From positions 124,001 to 188,000 of the forward strand of contig NZ_JAAKGI010000003.1 of the NCBI RefSeq assembly GCF_011762485.1: DNA of 64,000 bases, read 5' to 3'. The DNA is from Yeosuana marina (GTDB lineage Bacteria > Bacteroidota > Bacteroidia > Flavobacteriales > Flavobacteriaceae). This document shows, in pieces, positions 44,606-51,866 of this stretch (positions within the stretch are counted from its first letter, which is position 1; each line of letters starts with the position of its first letter). The notes under the pieces are model-generated. The model saw only the letters and a program-made list of their open reading frames with translations. It was not told the DNA's origin and searched no databases. A program made the position numbers and the translations under genes.

Positions 44606-46165
44606 ATGATGACAACAAACTATTTAGTCATTGGTTCAGGCATTGCCGGATTAACATTTTCTATTAAAATTGCCGAAAAATTTCCTGATAGAACGGTTAC
44701 TATTGTTACCAAAGCAGACGAGGAAGAATCGAATACCAAATATGCTCAAGGCGGTGTTGCGGTGGTGTTAGATACAGAAACAGATTCGTTTAAAAAGCAT
44801 ATTAAAGATACGCTTATTGCAGGCGACGGGTTATGTGATGAAGAGGTTGTGAAAATGGTTATTGAAGAAGGTCCAAAGCGTCTTAAAGAATTACTGCTTT
44901 GGGGCGCTAATTTTGATGTTGATGGAAGTGGTGATTTCGATTTAGGCAAAGAAGGCGGTCACTCTGAATATCGGGTTGTTCATCATAAAGATATTACTGG
45001 TTTTGAAATAGAACGTGCCTTGCTAAAACGTGTTCATCAATTGCCAAATATTTGCATTTTACCGCATCATTTTGCGATTGATTTAATTACCAATCATCAT
45101 ATTAAAGATTTAAAAACAGAAAAATTATCCTGTTTTGGAGCCTATATTTTAGATCAAAAAACCGGAAATATCATCACTATAAAAGCAAATAGCACCTTGT
45201 TGGCTACCGGCGGAATAGGTTGTGTTTACGGCCACACTACAAACCCCATAATCGCAACAGGCGATGGCGTGGCGATGGCGTATAGAGCAAAAGCAAGAAT
45301 AAAAGATATGGAGTTTGTGCAATTTCATCCTACGGCATTGTATGAGGCAAAGGGAGAATCTTCTTTTTTAATTTCAGAAGCGGTTAGAGGGTTTGGTGCG
45401 TATCTTAGAAATAAGGCAGGCCATAGGTTTATGCCCGATTTCGATGAACGCGCAGAATTAGCCTCCCGAGATATTGTATCGCAAAGTATTGATAGTGAGC
45501 TTAAAAAATCTGGTGAAACGTACGTGTATTTAGATTGTACGCATCTAGATATAAAGGCGTTTATCAATCATTTTCCTAATATTTATAAGGAATGTTTAAA
45601 ACACCATATCGATATTAAAACCGATTGGATTCCTGTGGTTCCGGCATCACATTATTTGTGTGGCGGTATTAAGGTTAATAAAAAGGGAAAAACTACCGTT
45701 GCTAATTTATTTGCCTGCGGAGAATGCTCCAGAACAGGGTTGCATGGAGCCAATAGATTGGCATCTAACTCGTTGTTGGAGGCCTTGGTATATGCACATA
45801 ATATTTTTAAGTATCATAGTAAGAACGCATATCCTTCATTGGATTTGGAGATTCCCGATTGGAATGATGAAGGGACTGTAATTCCACAAGAGCATGTTTT
45901 AATTCAGCATAACTTAAAACAATTGCAAGCGTTGATGCGTGATTATGTGGGTATTGTAAGAAGTAACAAACGCTTAAAAAAAGCGATACGGCATTTAGAT
46001 TTGATATATGATGAGGTTGAAGATTTATATAAAGAATCTAAAATAACTACTTCTTTATGTGAGTTGAGAAATATGATAAATGTATCGCATTTAATTATCA
46101 GGCAATCTTTGGAAAGGACTGAAAATAAAGGAGGTTATTTTAATATTGATAATGTGAAAAATTAG
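44606..46165 (+). CDS. nadB: L-aspartate oxidase
   Basis: 519 residues; oxidises aspartate to iminoaspartate for NadA. FAD motif YLVIGSGIAGLTFSIKIAEK at the start, then KYAQGGVAVV, EGGHSEYRVVHHKD, QFHPTALYE, and CGECSRTGLHGANRLASNSL near 375. The helical C-terminal part ends GGYFNIDNVKN. A degraded second copy of exactly this 3' end occurs at 48831-48923. Its stop overlaps the stop of the opposing histidine-kinase gene by a shared TTAG. Confidence 0.96.
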   Translation: MMTTNYLVIGSGIAGLTFSIKIAEKFPDRTVTIVTKADEEESNTKYAQGGVAVVLDTETDSFKKHIKDTLIAGDGLCDEEVVKMVIEEGPKRLKELLLWGANFDVDGSGDFDLGKEGGHSEYRVVHHKDITGFEIERALLKRVHQLPNICILPHHFAIDLITNHHIKDLKTEKLSCFGAYILDQKTGNIITIKANSTLLATGGIGCVYGHTTNPIIATGDGVAMAYRAKARIKDMEFVQFHPTALYEAKGESSFLISEAVRGFGAYLRNKAGHRFMPDFDERAELASRDIVSQSIDSELKKSGETYVYLDCTHLDIKAFINHFPNIYKECLKHHIDIKTDWIPVVPASHYLCGGIKVNKKGKTTVANLFACGECSRTGLHGANRLASNSLLEALVYAHNIFKYHSKNAYPSLDLEIPDWNDEGTVIPQEHVLIQHNLKQLQALMRDYVGIVRSNKRLKKAIRHLDLIYDEVEDLYKESKITTSLCELRNMINVSHLIIRQSLERTENKGGYFNIDNVKN

Positions 46166-48549
46166 GCTATTTTTAAATTTTCATCATCATCATTTTCTTT
46201 TGAGCCGTTTTTATAAAAATTACAAGCAGCATACATTTTTTTAAATAAAAGGTCTTTATTAACTGGTTTAGTCATGTAATCATCCATTCCTAAATCTAAA
46301 ACACGATTTTTTGTTTCTTGGATGGCATCGGCTGTAACCGCAATAATAGGAATGTTGTTTATTGGTTTTCCTAAATCACCACTTCTAATAATGCGAGTAG
46401 CTTCATATCCATCCATTACAGGCATTTGTAAATCCATTAAGACTATATCATAAACATCTTTTTTTAATGCATCAATAGCTTCTTGACCGTTATTGGCAAC
46501 CGCAAAACTTATTTTTGAAGAACTGCTCAAAATTTTTCGCATAACCATTTGGTTGAGCTTGTTATCCTCAACAACAAGTATGTGAAGAGGCATATCATCA
46601 TCAGCTATAGAATCAACAACAATTCTTTCTTTGACAATACTTTTTAAAGTTAAATCTATAAAAACGTCTGTACCTTTATTAAGTTCACTTTCAATGTTTA
46701 TAGTTCCCCCAAGCAGTTCAACAATGTGTTTAACAATTGTAAGCCCAAGACCAATGCCTCCGAAACGCCTTTTGTGGTCAAGTTTCATTTGACCAAAACT
46801 ATTGAAAATGGTTTCCTTATCATTTGGGTTAATACCAATACCTGTATCTGATATTTGAAACGAAAAGCGACATAAATAATTGGGTTGTTTTAAACAAGTA
46901 AGTTTAAATAAAACACCCCCTTTTTCAGTATATTTTATAGCATTTGATAATATATTATTTATAATTTGAATAAAACGTTCGGCATCGGCATAAATCACTG
47001 AAGGAATTTCAGGATCCATTTCAAACCTGTAATCCAACCCCTTTTTTTGTGCTTCAGCTTTCCAATTATTACTTATTTGATTTAGTTTTATGGAAGGATT
47101 AAATTCTTCTGAACTTAATTTAAGTTCATTGTTTTCAATTTTCTCAAAGTCTATAATATCATTTACATTACTTAATAAACTTAAAGAAGCATTTTTAATG
47201 ATTTCGAAAGGCTTACGGTTTTTATTGTTTTTTAGTGATTCCAATTCGTGTTCAGCAATTCCCATAATAGCATTTATAGGTGTTCTTAATTCATGGCTCA
47301 TGTTAGACATGAAATACGTTTTTAACTGACTTATTTCTTCAGATTTTTTAAGGGCTTCATGTTGTGATTTTTCTTTTTCTAATCGTAATTCACGGATAAG
47401 ATTTGTCATCGATAATGAAAGAAATATAACCTCGAAACCAGATCCAAATTTAGCACTGTTAAGTGTGAAAAAATTATTTGGAAGTAAGCTTAAATTATTC
47501 ATGACAAACCCTAAAAGACCAATCACCAAAAACAAAATCCCGAAGGAAAAGTATGGGTCGATTTTAATGCGCTTGTAGCGCATTGTAAAGATGGTTGCTA
47601 ATATTAATATCAGGCTAAATAATCCGTTTAAGTTACTTAAAGGGTAAGCTATTTTTAAGGTTTTTGTATTTATAAATAGCATAACAAATAGTAGAGCTAA
47701 AACACCATAAATAACATTAAACCCTTTTAAAAATCTTTTAGAAAAATTGTTTATTCTTAAAAAGTGTTCGCAGTATTTTAATAAAAAGAAATTTGAAAAT
47801 AAAGCAGTTATTAAAACGGCTCTGTCATTCAAATAGCCTGATTCTGGAAAAATAAATTCATGTATTAACCCATCTAATGCAGCTTGCATCATTGCAATTG
47901 AAAACACATAAAAGCCATAGTATAAAAATGCTTTTTCTTTTAAACTTGTATAGAAAAATAAGTAAATAAGAGCTGCCAAAAAAAGCAAACCATAAAAAAG
48001 GCCTAAAAACAATTGCTGTTTATAGGTCATCATCAAAAAAGAAGATTGAGTATAAAGATTTAATGGTAGATTAATAGTTTCTCCATCGCTTTTAAGATGA
48101 ATGTAAATTTGCTGAATTTTTTTAGGAGGTAAAGTTAATTTGAATACTGTAGACCGATTAGTTACTTGTTTGTCTTTAAAAGGTATTTTATCACCACTAT
48201 TAAATTGTTGAATTTTACCTTCACTAATTTGATATAAATCTACAATATCAGTAATTGGCCTTGCTGTTTCTAAATAATAAACACTTGGACTTTTTGAGCT
48301 GTTTATAAGTTTAAAACGTACCCAATAATTATCTGAAGTAAATCCTACGCTATGGTTTTCAGATTCTAAATTGCTGTACTTTAGATGTGAGTCACTGATA
48401 ACATCATGAATGTCAAAATTTAACCTACCAGCATTTGAAAATTCAGCATATTCATAAAGACTGCCTTTGCTATTTTGAGGATTAAAAGCTTCTTGTTGAG
48501 CATATAAGCTAAATCCTAAAATATATATAAATAGTAGAAGTTGTTTCAT
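46162..48549 (-). CDS. Hybrid sensor histidine kinase with 7TM-DISM sensor and receiver
   Basis: 795 residues from the ATG at 48549 (a further ATG at 48573 would add MKSLYVPT before the signal peptide MKQLLLFIYILGFSLYAQ). Domains: periplasmic 7TMR-DISMED2-type sensor (~25-150; NYWVRFKLIN), seven membrane segments (~175-385), short coiled coil, HisKA with His419 in MSHELRTPINAI, HATPase (NNILSNAIKYTE, DTGIGI, GGIGLGL), and receiver with Asp706 in VLMDLQMPVMDG. No DNA-binding output, so it signals through phosphorelay; the partner is not adjacent. It sits between nadB and ssb, flanked by eroded copies of both. Confidence 0.92.
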   Translation of the reverse strand: MKQLLLFIYILGFSLYAQQEAFNPQNSKGSLYEYAEFSNAGRLNFDIHDVISDSHLKYSNLESENHSVGFTSDNYWVRFKLINSSKSPSVYYLETARPITDIVDLYQISEGKIQQFNSGDKIPFKDKQVTNRSTVFKLTLPPKKIQQIYIHLKSDGETINLPLNLYTQSSFLMMTYKQQLFLGLFYGLLFLAALIYLFFYTSLKEKAFLYYGFYVFSIAMMQAALDGLIHEFIFPESGYLNDRAVLITALFSNFFLLKYCEHFLRINNFSKRFLKGFNVIYGVLALLFVMLFINTKTLKIAYPLSNLNGLFSLILILATIFTMRYKRIKIDPYFSFGILFLVIGLLGFVMNNLSLLPNNFFTLNSAKFGSGFEVIFLSLSMTNLIRELRLEKEKSQHEALKKSEEISQLKTYFMSNMSHELRTPINAIMGIAEHELESLKNNKNRKPFEIIKNASLSLLSNVNDIIDFEKIENNELKLSSEEFNPSIKLNQISNNWKAEAQKKGLDYRFEMDPEIPSVIYADAERFIQIINNILSNAIKYTEKGGVLFKLTCLKQPNYLCRFSFQISDTGIGINPNDKETIFNSFGQMKLDHKRRFGGIGLGLTIVKHIVELLGGTINIESELNKGTDVFIDLTLKSIVKERIVVDSIADDDMPLHILVVEDNKLNQMVMRKILSSSSKISFAVANNGQEAIDALKKDVYDIVLMDLQMPVMDGYEATRIIRSGDLGKPINNIPIIAVTADAIQETKNRVLDLGMDDYMTKPVNKDLLFKKMYAACNFYKNGSKENDDDENLKIA

Positions 48550-48710
48550 GGTTGGGACATATAACGACTTCAAACATAATTAAAACTTTTTATGTTTATC
48601 TGTTTTTCACACTAAAACATGCAATTTGACTGATAAAAATGTATTTAATCGATAAAATTATATAAAATAGTACATTGATTTAAGAGCCCTTTTTAAATTA
48701 ATTGTTTTTT

Positions 48711-48810
48711 AACATGACTAGTTCATTACAAACTAGTTCAGGGTATACGACTCTTTTCATCTTCTTTAGGGTCACAATAGCGATTGGTCAATTTGCCTTT
48801 ATTAACAACT
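48711..48810 (-). pseudogene. Degraded duplicate of the ssb 3' end
   Basis: Read on the minus strand, one frame gives GKLTNRYCDPKEDEKSRIP, and after a one-base shift YPELVCNELVML. The intact SSB ends GKLTSRSYDDKEGNKRYIT then EVVCSELLMF. The first part matches at about ten of nineteen residues and the second at six of eleven. The 44-base inner stretch aligns without gaps, and AGTTCATTACAAAC matches AGTTCACTACAAAC of ssb at 13 of 14 bases. Frameshift and internal stops make it a remnant. Confidence 0.72.
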
Positions 48811-48830
48811 TATCTTTGTACACTAAATAA

Positions 48831-48923
48831 TTTGATTGATATATAACATTTATTTATCAGAAAATCTTTAGAAATAACTAAAAATAAAGCGGTTACTTTA
48901 GTATTGATAATATCAAAAAATAA
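48831..48923 (+). pseudogene. Degraded duplicate of the nadB 3' end
   Basis: Encodes IRKSLEITKNK, then after a one-base deletion GYFSIDNIKK and a TAA stop at 48921-48923. The intact NadB ends IRQSLERTENKG, GYFNIDNVKN, stop. The correspondence holds to the stop codon, and the nucleotide alignment is roughly 80 percent identical by eye over about 68 bases. Upstream bases fade out. The stop runs into the ssb terminator hairpin. Confidence 0.8.
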
Positions 48924-48950
48924 GCGAGGTTTTGGGGAAAACCTCGCTTA
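48921..48950 (-). terminator. Intrinsic terminator after ssb
   Basis: Perfect 13-base arms TAAGCGAGGTTTT and AAAACCTCGCTTA with a GGGG loop. On the minus strand TTTTTT follows, so it serves ssb. It lies 25 bases past the ssb stop. Confidence 0.85.
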
Positions 48951-48975
48951 CAAATTATAACGTATAGGTTAAGTA

Positions 48976-49308
48976 TTACTTACCAAACATTAAAAGTTCA
49001 CTACAAACAACTTCAGTAATATAGCGTTTATTGCCTTCTTTGTCATCATAACTTCGTGAGGTTAATTTACCTTCTATAGCTACTTCTTTTCCTTTGGTTA
49101 CATATTTTTCTATTATTTGAGCAGTTTTACCCCAAGCTACAATATTGTGCCATTGCGTATCGGTTATTTTTTCACCTTTATTATTAGTGTAGTTTTCGTT
49201 GGTTGCAATAGTAAATTTTGCTAATGTTTTTCCTGATTCTAAATTGATGATTTCTGGATCATTTCCTAAGTTACCAATCAACTGTACTTTGTTTCTAAGC
49301 GTGTTCAT
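48976..49308 (-). CDS. ssb: Single-stranded DNA-binding protein, short form
   Basis: 110 residues: one OB fold with NKVQLIGNLGNDPEI at the start, WHNIVAWGKTAQIIEKYV in the middle, and EVVCSELLMFGK at the end. It stops directly after the OB fold. The disordered linker and acidic D-D-D-I-P-F tip that recruit partner proteins in full-length SSBs are absent, so it is likely an accessory or stress/competence SSB rather than the main replication one. Upstream are three helically phased GTTTGTA repeats. Confidence 0.93.
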   Translation of the reverse strand: MNTLRNKVQLIGNLGNDPEIINLESGKTLAKFTIATNENYTNNKGEKITDTQWHNIVAWGKTAQIIEKYVTKGKEVAIEGKLTSRSYDDKEGNKRYITEVVCSELLMFGK

Positions 49309-49418
49309 AATTTTAAATTTTAATCGTTAAACAGTTAATACTATCGAGTTCTTATGTTTCGACACAGCAAAGATGTGGTGGTTTGCAAATTTTATTCGGT
49401 ATATAAATATTTAAAATC

Positions 49419-49447
49419 GTTTGTAAATGTTTGTAGTCGTTTGTAAA
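49419..49447. repeat. Three GTTTGTA repeats with a ten-base period
   Basis: GTTTGTAAA at 49419, GTTTGTAG at 49429 and GTTTGTAAA at 49439: spacing is exactly one helical turn. A fourth relative, GTTTGCAAA, occurs at 49381. It lies between divergent ssb (minus) and a GNAT gene (plus), about 110-140 bases from the ssb start. Confidence 0.55.
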
Positions 49448-49485
49448 CGGATATTTTTTGTTATATTTAGGCATTATTTTACTTT

Positions 49486-50016
49486 ATGAAATTTCACATA
49501 GAAACAGAACGATTGTTATTAAGAGAGTTAAGGGTGACTGATTTAGAGGGTATGTTTGAATTGGATTCTAACCCTGAAGTTCATAAATATTTAGGTAACA
49601 AACCTGTTAAAACTAAAAATGAATCTCTTAAAATGATTGAATCAGTAATCAGTCAATATCAAGAAAGAGGCATTGGACGATGGGCTGCTATTGAAAAATC
49701 TTCAGGTGAATTTATTGGCTGGTCAGGTTTAAGACTTAATAACGAATACAATATGAATGGTTTTACTGAATATTATGATGTGGGTTACAGGTTAATCCCA
49801 AAATATTGGGGTAAAGGCTATGCTACAGAATCTGGAAAAGCAGCCATTGACTATGCGTTTAACGTTTTGAAATTATCAACCCTTTATGCTACAACCGAAA
49901 TAGGTAATCAGGCATCACACAATGCCTTACTTAAAATTGGACTCAATTATATTGAAGATTTTTATTCGGAGGAATGGAAACTTAATTTACGTTGGTATAA
50001 ACTAAAAAATTACTAG
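49486..50016 (+). CDS. GNAT family N-acetyltransferase, RimJ/RimL-like
   Basis: 176 residues, Acetyltransf_3 type: ETERLLLRELRVTDLEGMFELD at the start, central DVGYRLIPKYWGKGYATESGK (acetyl-CoA loop with W-G-K-G-Y-A) and NQASHNALLKIGL. Distinct from the other RimJ-like gene at 5581. The acceptor is unknown. The next gene starts two bases after its stop, so the two are coupled. Confidence 0.9.
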   Translation: MKFHIETERLLLRELRVTDLEGMFELDSNPEVHKYLGNKPVKTKNESLKMIESVISQYQERGIGRWAAIEKSSGEFIGWSGLRLNNEYNMNGFTEYYDVGYRLIPKYWGKGYATESGKAAIDYAFNVLKLSTLYATTEIGNQASHNALLKIGLNYIEDFYSEEWKLNLRWYKLKNY

Positions 50017-50018
50017 TG

Positions 50019-50369
50019 ATGGCAAAACAATGTTTAGAATGTGGTGAAAAAATTGTGGGCAGAATTGATAAAAAATTTTGTAGTGACGGCTGCAGGAATG
50101 CATACAATAATAAGGTTAATAAAGACAGTAAAAACTTAATAAGAAATACTAATAACCGACTTCGCAAAAATTACAGAATTTTAGAAGTTCTTAATCCTAA
50201 TCAAAAAACCAAGACATCCAGAGCCAAACTTATAGAAGCTGGATTCGATTTTAATTATTTTACCAGTATTTATACCACAAAAGCTGGAACCATATACTAT
50301 TTCGTATATGATCAAGGGTATTTACCACTTGAAGGAGATTACTATGCCTTAGTAAAAAGAGAAAACTAA
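50019..50369 (+). CDS. Small zinc-ribbon protein, DUF2116-like
   Basis: 116 residues. The N-terminus CLECGEKIVGRIDKKFCSDGC has four cysteines in a CX2C...CX3C pattern like a treble-clef or YHS-type zinc ribbon, followed by a basic helical stretch (NKDSKNLIRNTNNRLRKNYR). The C-terminal part TIYYFVYDQGYLPLEGDYYALV is conserved in Bacteroidota homologues of this type. Nucleic-acid binding is possible but not shown. A GTG at 50016 overlaps the GNAT stop; I take the ATG at 50019. Confidence 0.8.
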   Translation: MAKQCLECGEKIVGRIDKKFCSDGCRNAYNNKVNKDSKNLIRNTNNRLRKNYRILEVLNPNQKTKTSRAKLIEAGFDFNYFTSIYTTKAGTIYYFVYDQGYLPLEGDYYALVKREN

Positions 50370-50372
50370 AAA

Positions 50373-50843
50373 CTATTTTTTCCAGGTAGAACCTTTAAGT
50401 GCTAGGGCGGCTTTTAAAATATCTTTCTGACTTATTTGTCCGACAAGTTTTCCGTTTTCAACAATTGGGAAACGTCTTCTTTTTGCTTCTAAAAATTTAT
50501 TAGCAGCATCAAAAATATTCATATTTCCATCAATAGTTTCAACATTTTTAACCATGTAGTTTTCAACGGTATGATTACTCATGGGCATATTATGATATCT
50601 GCTTTCACTTATTTCTTTAATACAATCACCTTCTGAAATTACTCCAATTAATTCATGCTTTTCATTCACAACGGGCCCACCAGAAATACGATATTTAATA
50701 ATGGCATTTACAACTTCTTCTATGGGCTGATTAGATTTAAATGTCACTAAATTTTTAGTCATATAGTCACTAACCTTCAAAGGAGCATCTCCAGTTGTTT
50801 TTTTTGGATTTCGTCTAGCGGCAAGAAAACTTTTTATTCCCAT
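50373..50843 (-). CDS. CBS-domain pair protein
   Basis: 156 residues made of two CBS motifs: SDYMTKNLVTFKSNQPIEEVV with GGPVVNEKHELIGVISEGDC, and VENYMVKNVETIDGNMNIFDA with RRFPIVENGKLVGQISQKDIL. It begins with a basic segment (FLAARRNPKKT). CBS pairs bind adenosine nucleotides or NADH and usually regulate a partner; none is adjacent here. It converges with the zinc-ribbon gene with a three-base gap and no terminator between them. Confidence 0.88.
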   Translation of the reverse strand: MGIKSFLAARRNPKKTTGDAPLKVSDYMTKNLVTFKSNQPIEEVVNAIIKYRISGGPVVNEKHELIGVISEGDCIKEISESRYHNMPMSNHTVENYMVKNVETIDGNMNIFDAANKFLEAKRRRFPIVENGKLVGQISQKDILKAALALKGSTWKK

Positions 50844-51097
50844 GTTGATTAAATTTTAAGGTTACTAAATGTAATTATTTTTTTTGATTTTTCCTAAATG
50901 TATATTTTTTAGTGGTTTAAACAGTTGGAATTTATAAACTTAAACAATATTAGCTTAATTTGTTGAGGCATTGGTAAAAAAGAGTATTTATAATTTTAAG
51001 ATGTAATTTTATTGAAATAATTAGCATTGTTTTAAGAGATTACATGTTAAAATTTTATAGTTTTATCGCTTTCAAACAAATACTAAATAAAATTAAG

Positions 51098-51811
51098 ATG
51101 AAACGATTATTGGTTTTAATTGTGCTAGTTAGTAGTTTTCAATTAAATGCACAAACAAATGCAGAATTAATCAAGCATTATGAGGCTTTTTATAAGCAAA
51201 TGAAAAAACAAGGCGATGTACAAGGAATTATTAACGCCATGACTCATTTAAATGTGTTATCTCCTTCTCAAGAACGATTGGATACTTTAGGATATATTTA
51301 CATGAGCGAGGGGCAATATTCTCAAGCCTTAAATACCATAGGGATAGATCAAGTAGTTAACGATTCTGATATTGCCATTCAGGTAAAGGCTGTCTCATTA
51401 AAATCGTTAGGACAACCAAAATTGGCAATTGGATTTTTTAACGAAATGTTTAAAAGAAATCCGAATCCTCATGTTGCTTATGAATTAGCAGAACTGAATC
51501 TACAATTAAAAAATTTAGCAGAAGCTGAAAAGCATATTACCTATGGTTTGGCAAATTCAAAGGACGATATGACAAAAACATTTTATGAAACGCAAACGCC
51601 TTATAAAGTGCCATTAAAATCGGCATTTATGTATTTAAAAGCTTTAGTTATCTATAATAAAGATACAAAAGCAAATATTGATGCTGCTGTAGACATTCTA
51701 GATGCCGCATTAAAAACAGCTCCAAATTTCAATTTGATACAGTTGTCTAAAAATGAGTTATTAAGACAAAAACAAGCGTTACAAGCGGAAGCTGCTCAAC
51801 CGAAAAATTAA
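51098..51811 (+). CDS. Exported TPR-like protein
   Basis: 237 residues from the ATG at 51098. The frame opens at 51044, but the signal peptide MKRLLVLIVLVSSFQLNAQ starts only here. The mature part is helical repeats (YEAFYKQMKKQGDVQ, YMSEGQYSQALNTIG, AEAEKHITYGLA) and ends in a short polar tail EAAQPKN. Probably periplasmic or an outer-membrane-associated scaffold; partner unknown. It is followed by a strong bidirectional terminator shared with the M13 peptidase gene. Confidence 0.8.
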   Translation: MKRLLVLIVLVSSFQLNAQTNAELIKHYEAFYKQMKKQGDVQGIINAMTHLNVLSPSQERLDTLGYIYMSEGQYSQALNTIGIDQVVNDSDIAIQVKAVSLKSLGQPKLAIGFFNEMFKRNPNPHVAYELAELNLQLKNLAEAEKHITYGLANSKDDMTKTFYETQTPYKVPLKSAFMYLKALVIYNKDTKANIDAAVDILDAALKTAPNFNLIQLSKNELLRQKQALQAEAAQPKN

Positions 51812-51827
51812 ATAAATTTATATATAA

Positions 51828-51862
51828 AAAAAGAGCGTTTTATCATAATAAAACGCTCTTTT
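51828..51862. terminator. Bidirectional intrinsic terminator
   Basis: Perfect 13-base arms AAGAGCGTTTTAT and ATAAAACGCTCTT with a CATA loop, flanked by A-run and T-run, between convergent genes. Confidence 0.88.
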
Positions 51863-51866
51863 TTGT

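Noticed and set aside
46162..48549. Histidine kinase plus neighbours as a defence or phage island
   Set aside because: No integrase, tRNA, transposase or defence-type gene is visible; the relics next to it come from nadB and ssb, not from mobile DNA.
49419..49447. Phased GTTTGTA repeats as a CRISPR remnant
   Set aside because: Units are only seven to nine bases with a ten-base period, so there is no room for spacers, and no cas genes are present.
50373..50843. CBS protein as a part of a magnesium or chloride transporter
   Set aside because: No membrane segments and no transporter gene adjacent; it is a complete stand-alone CBS pair.
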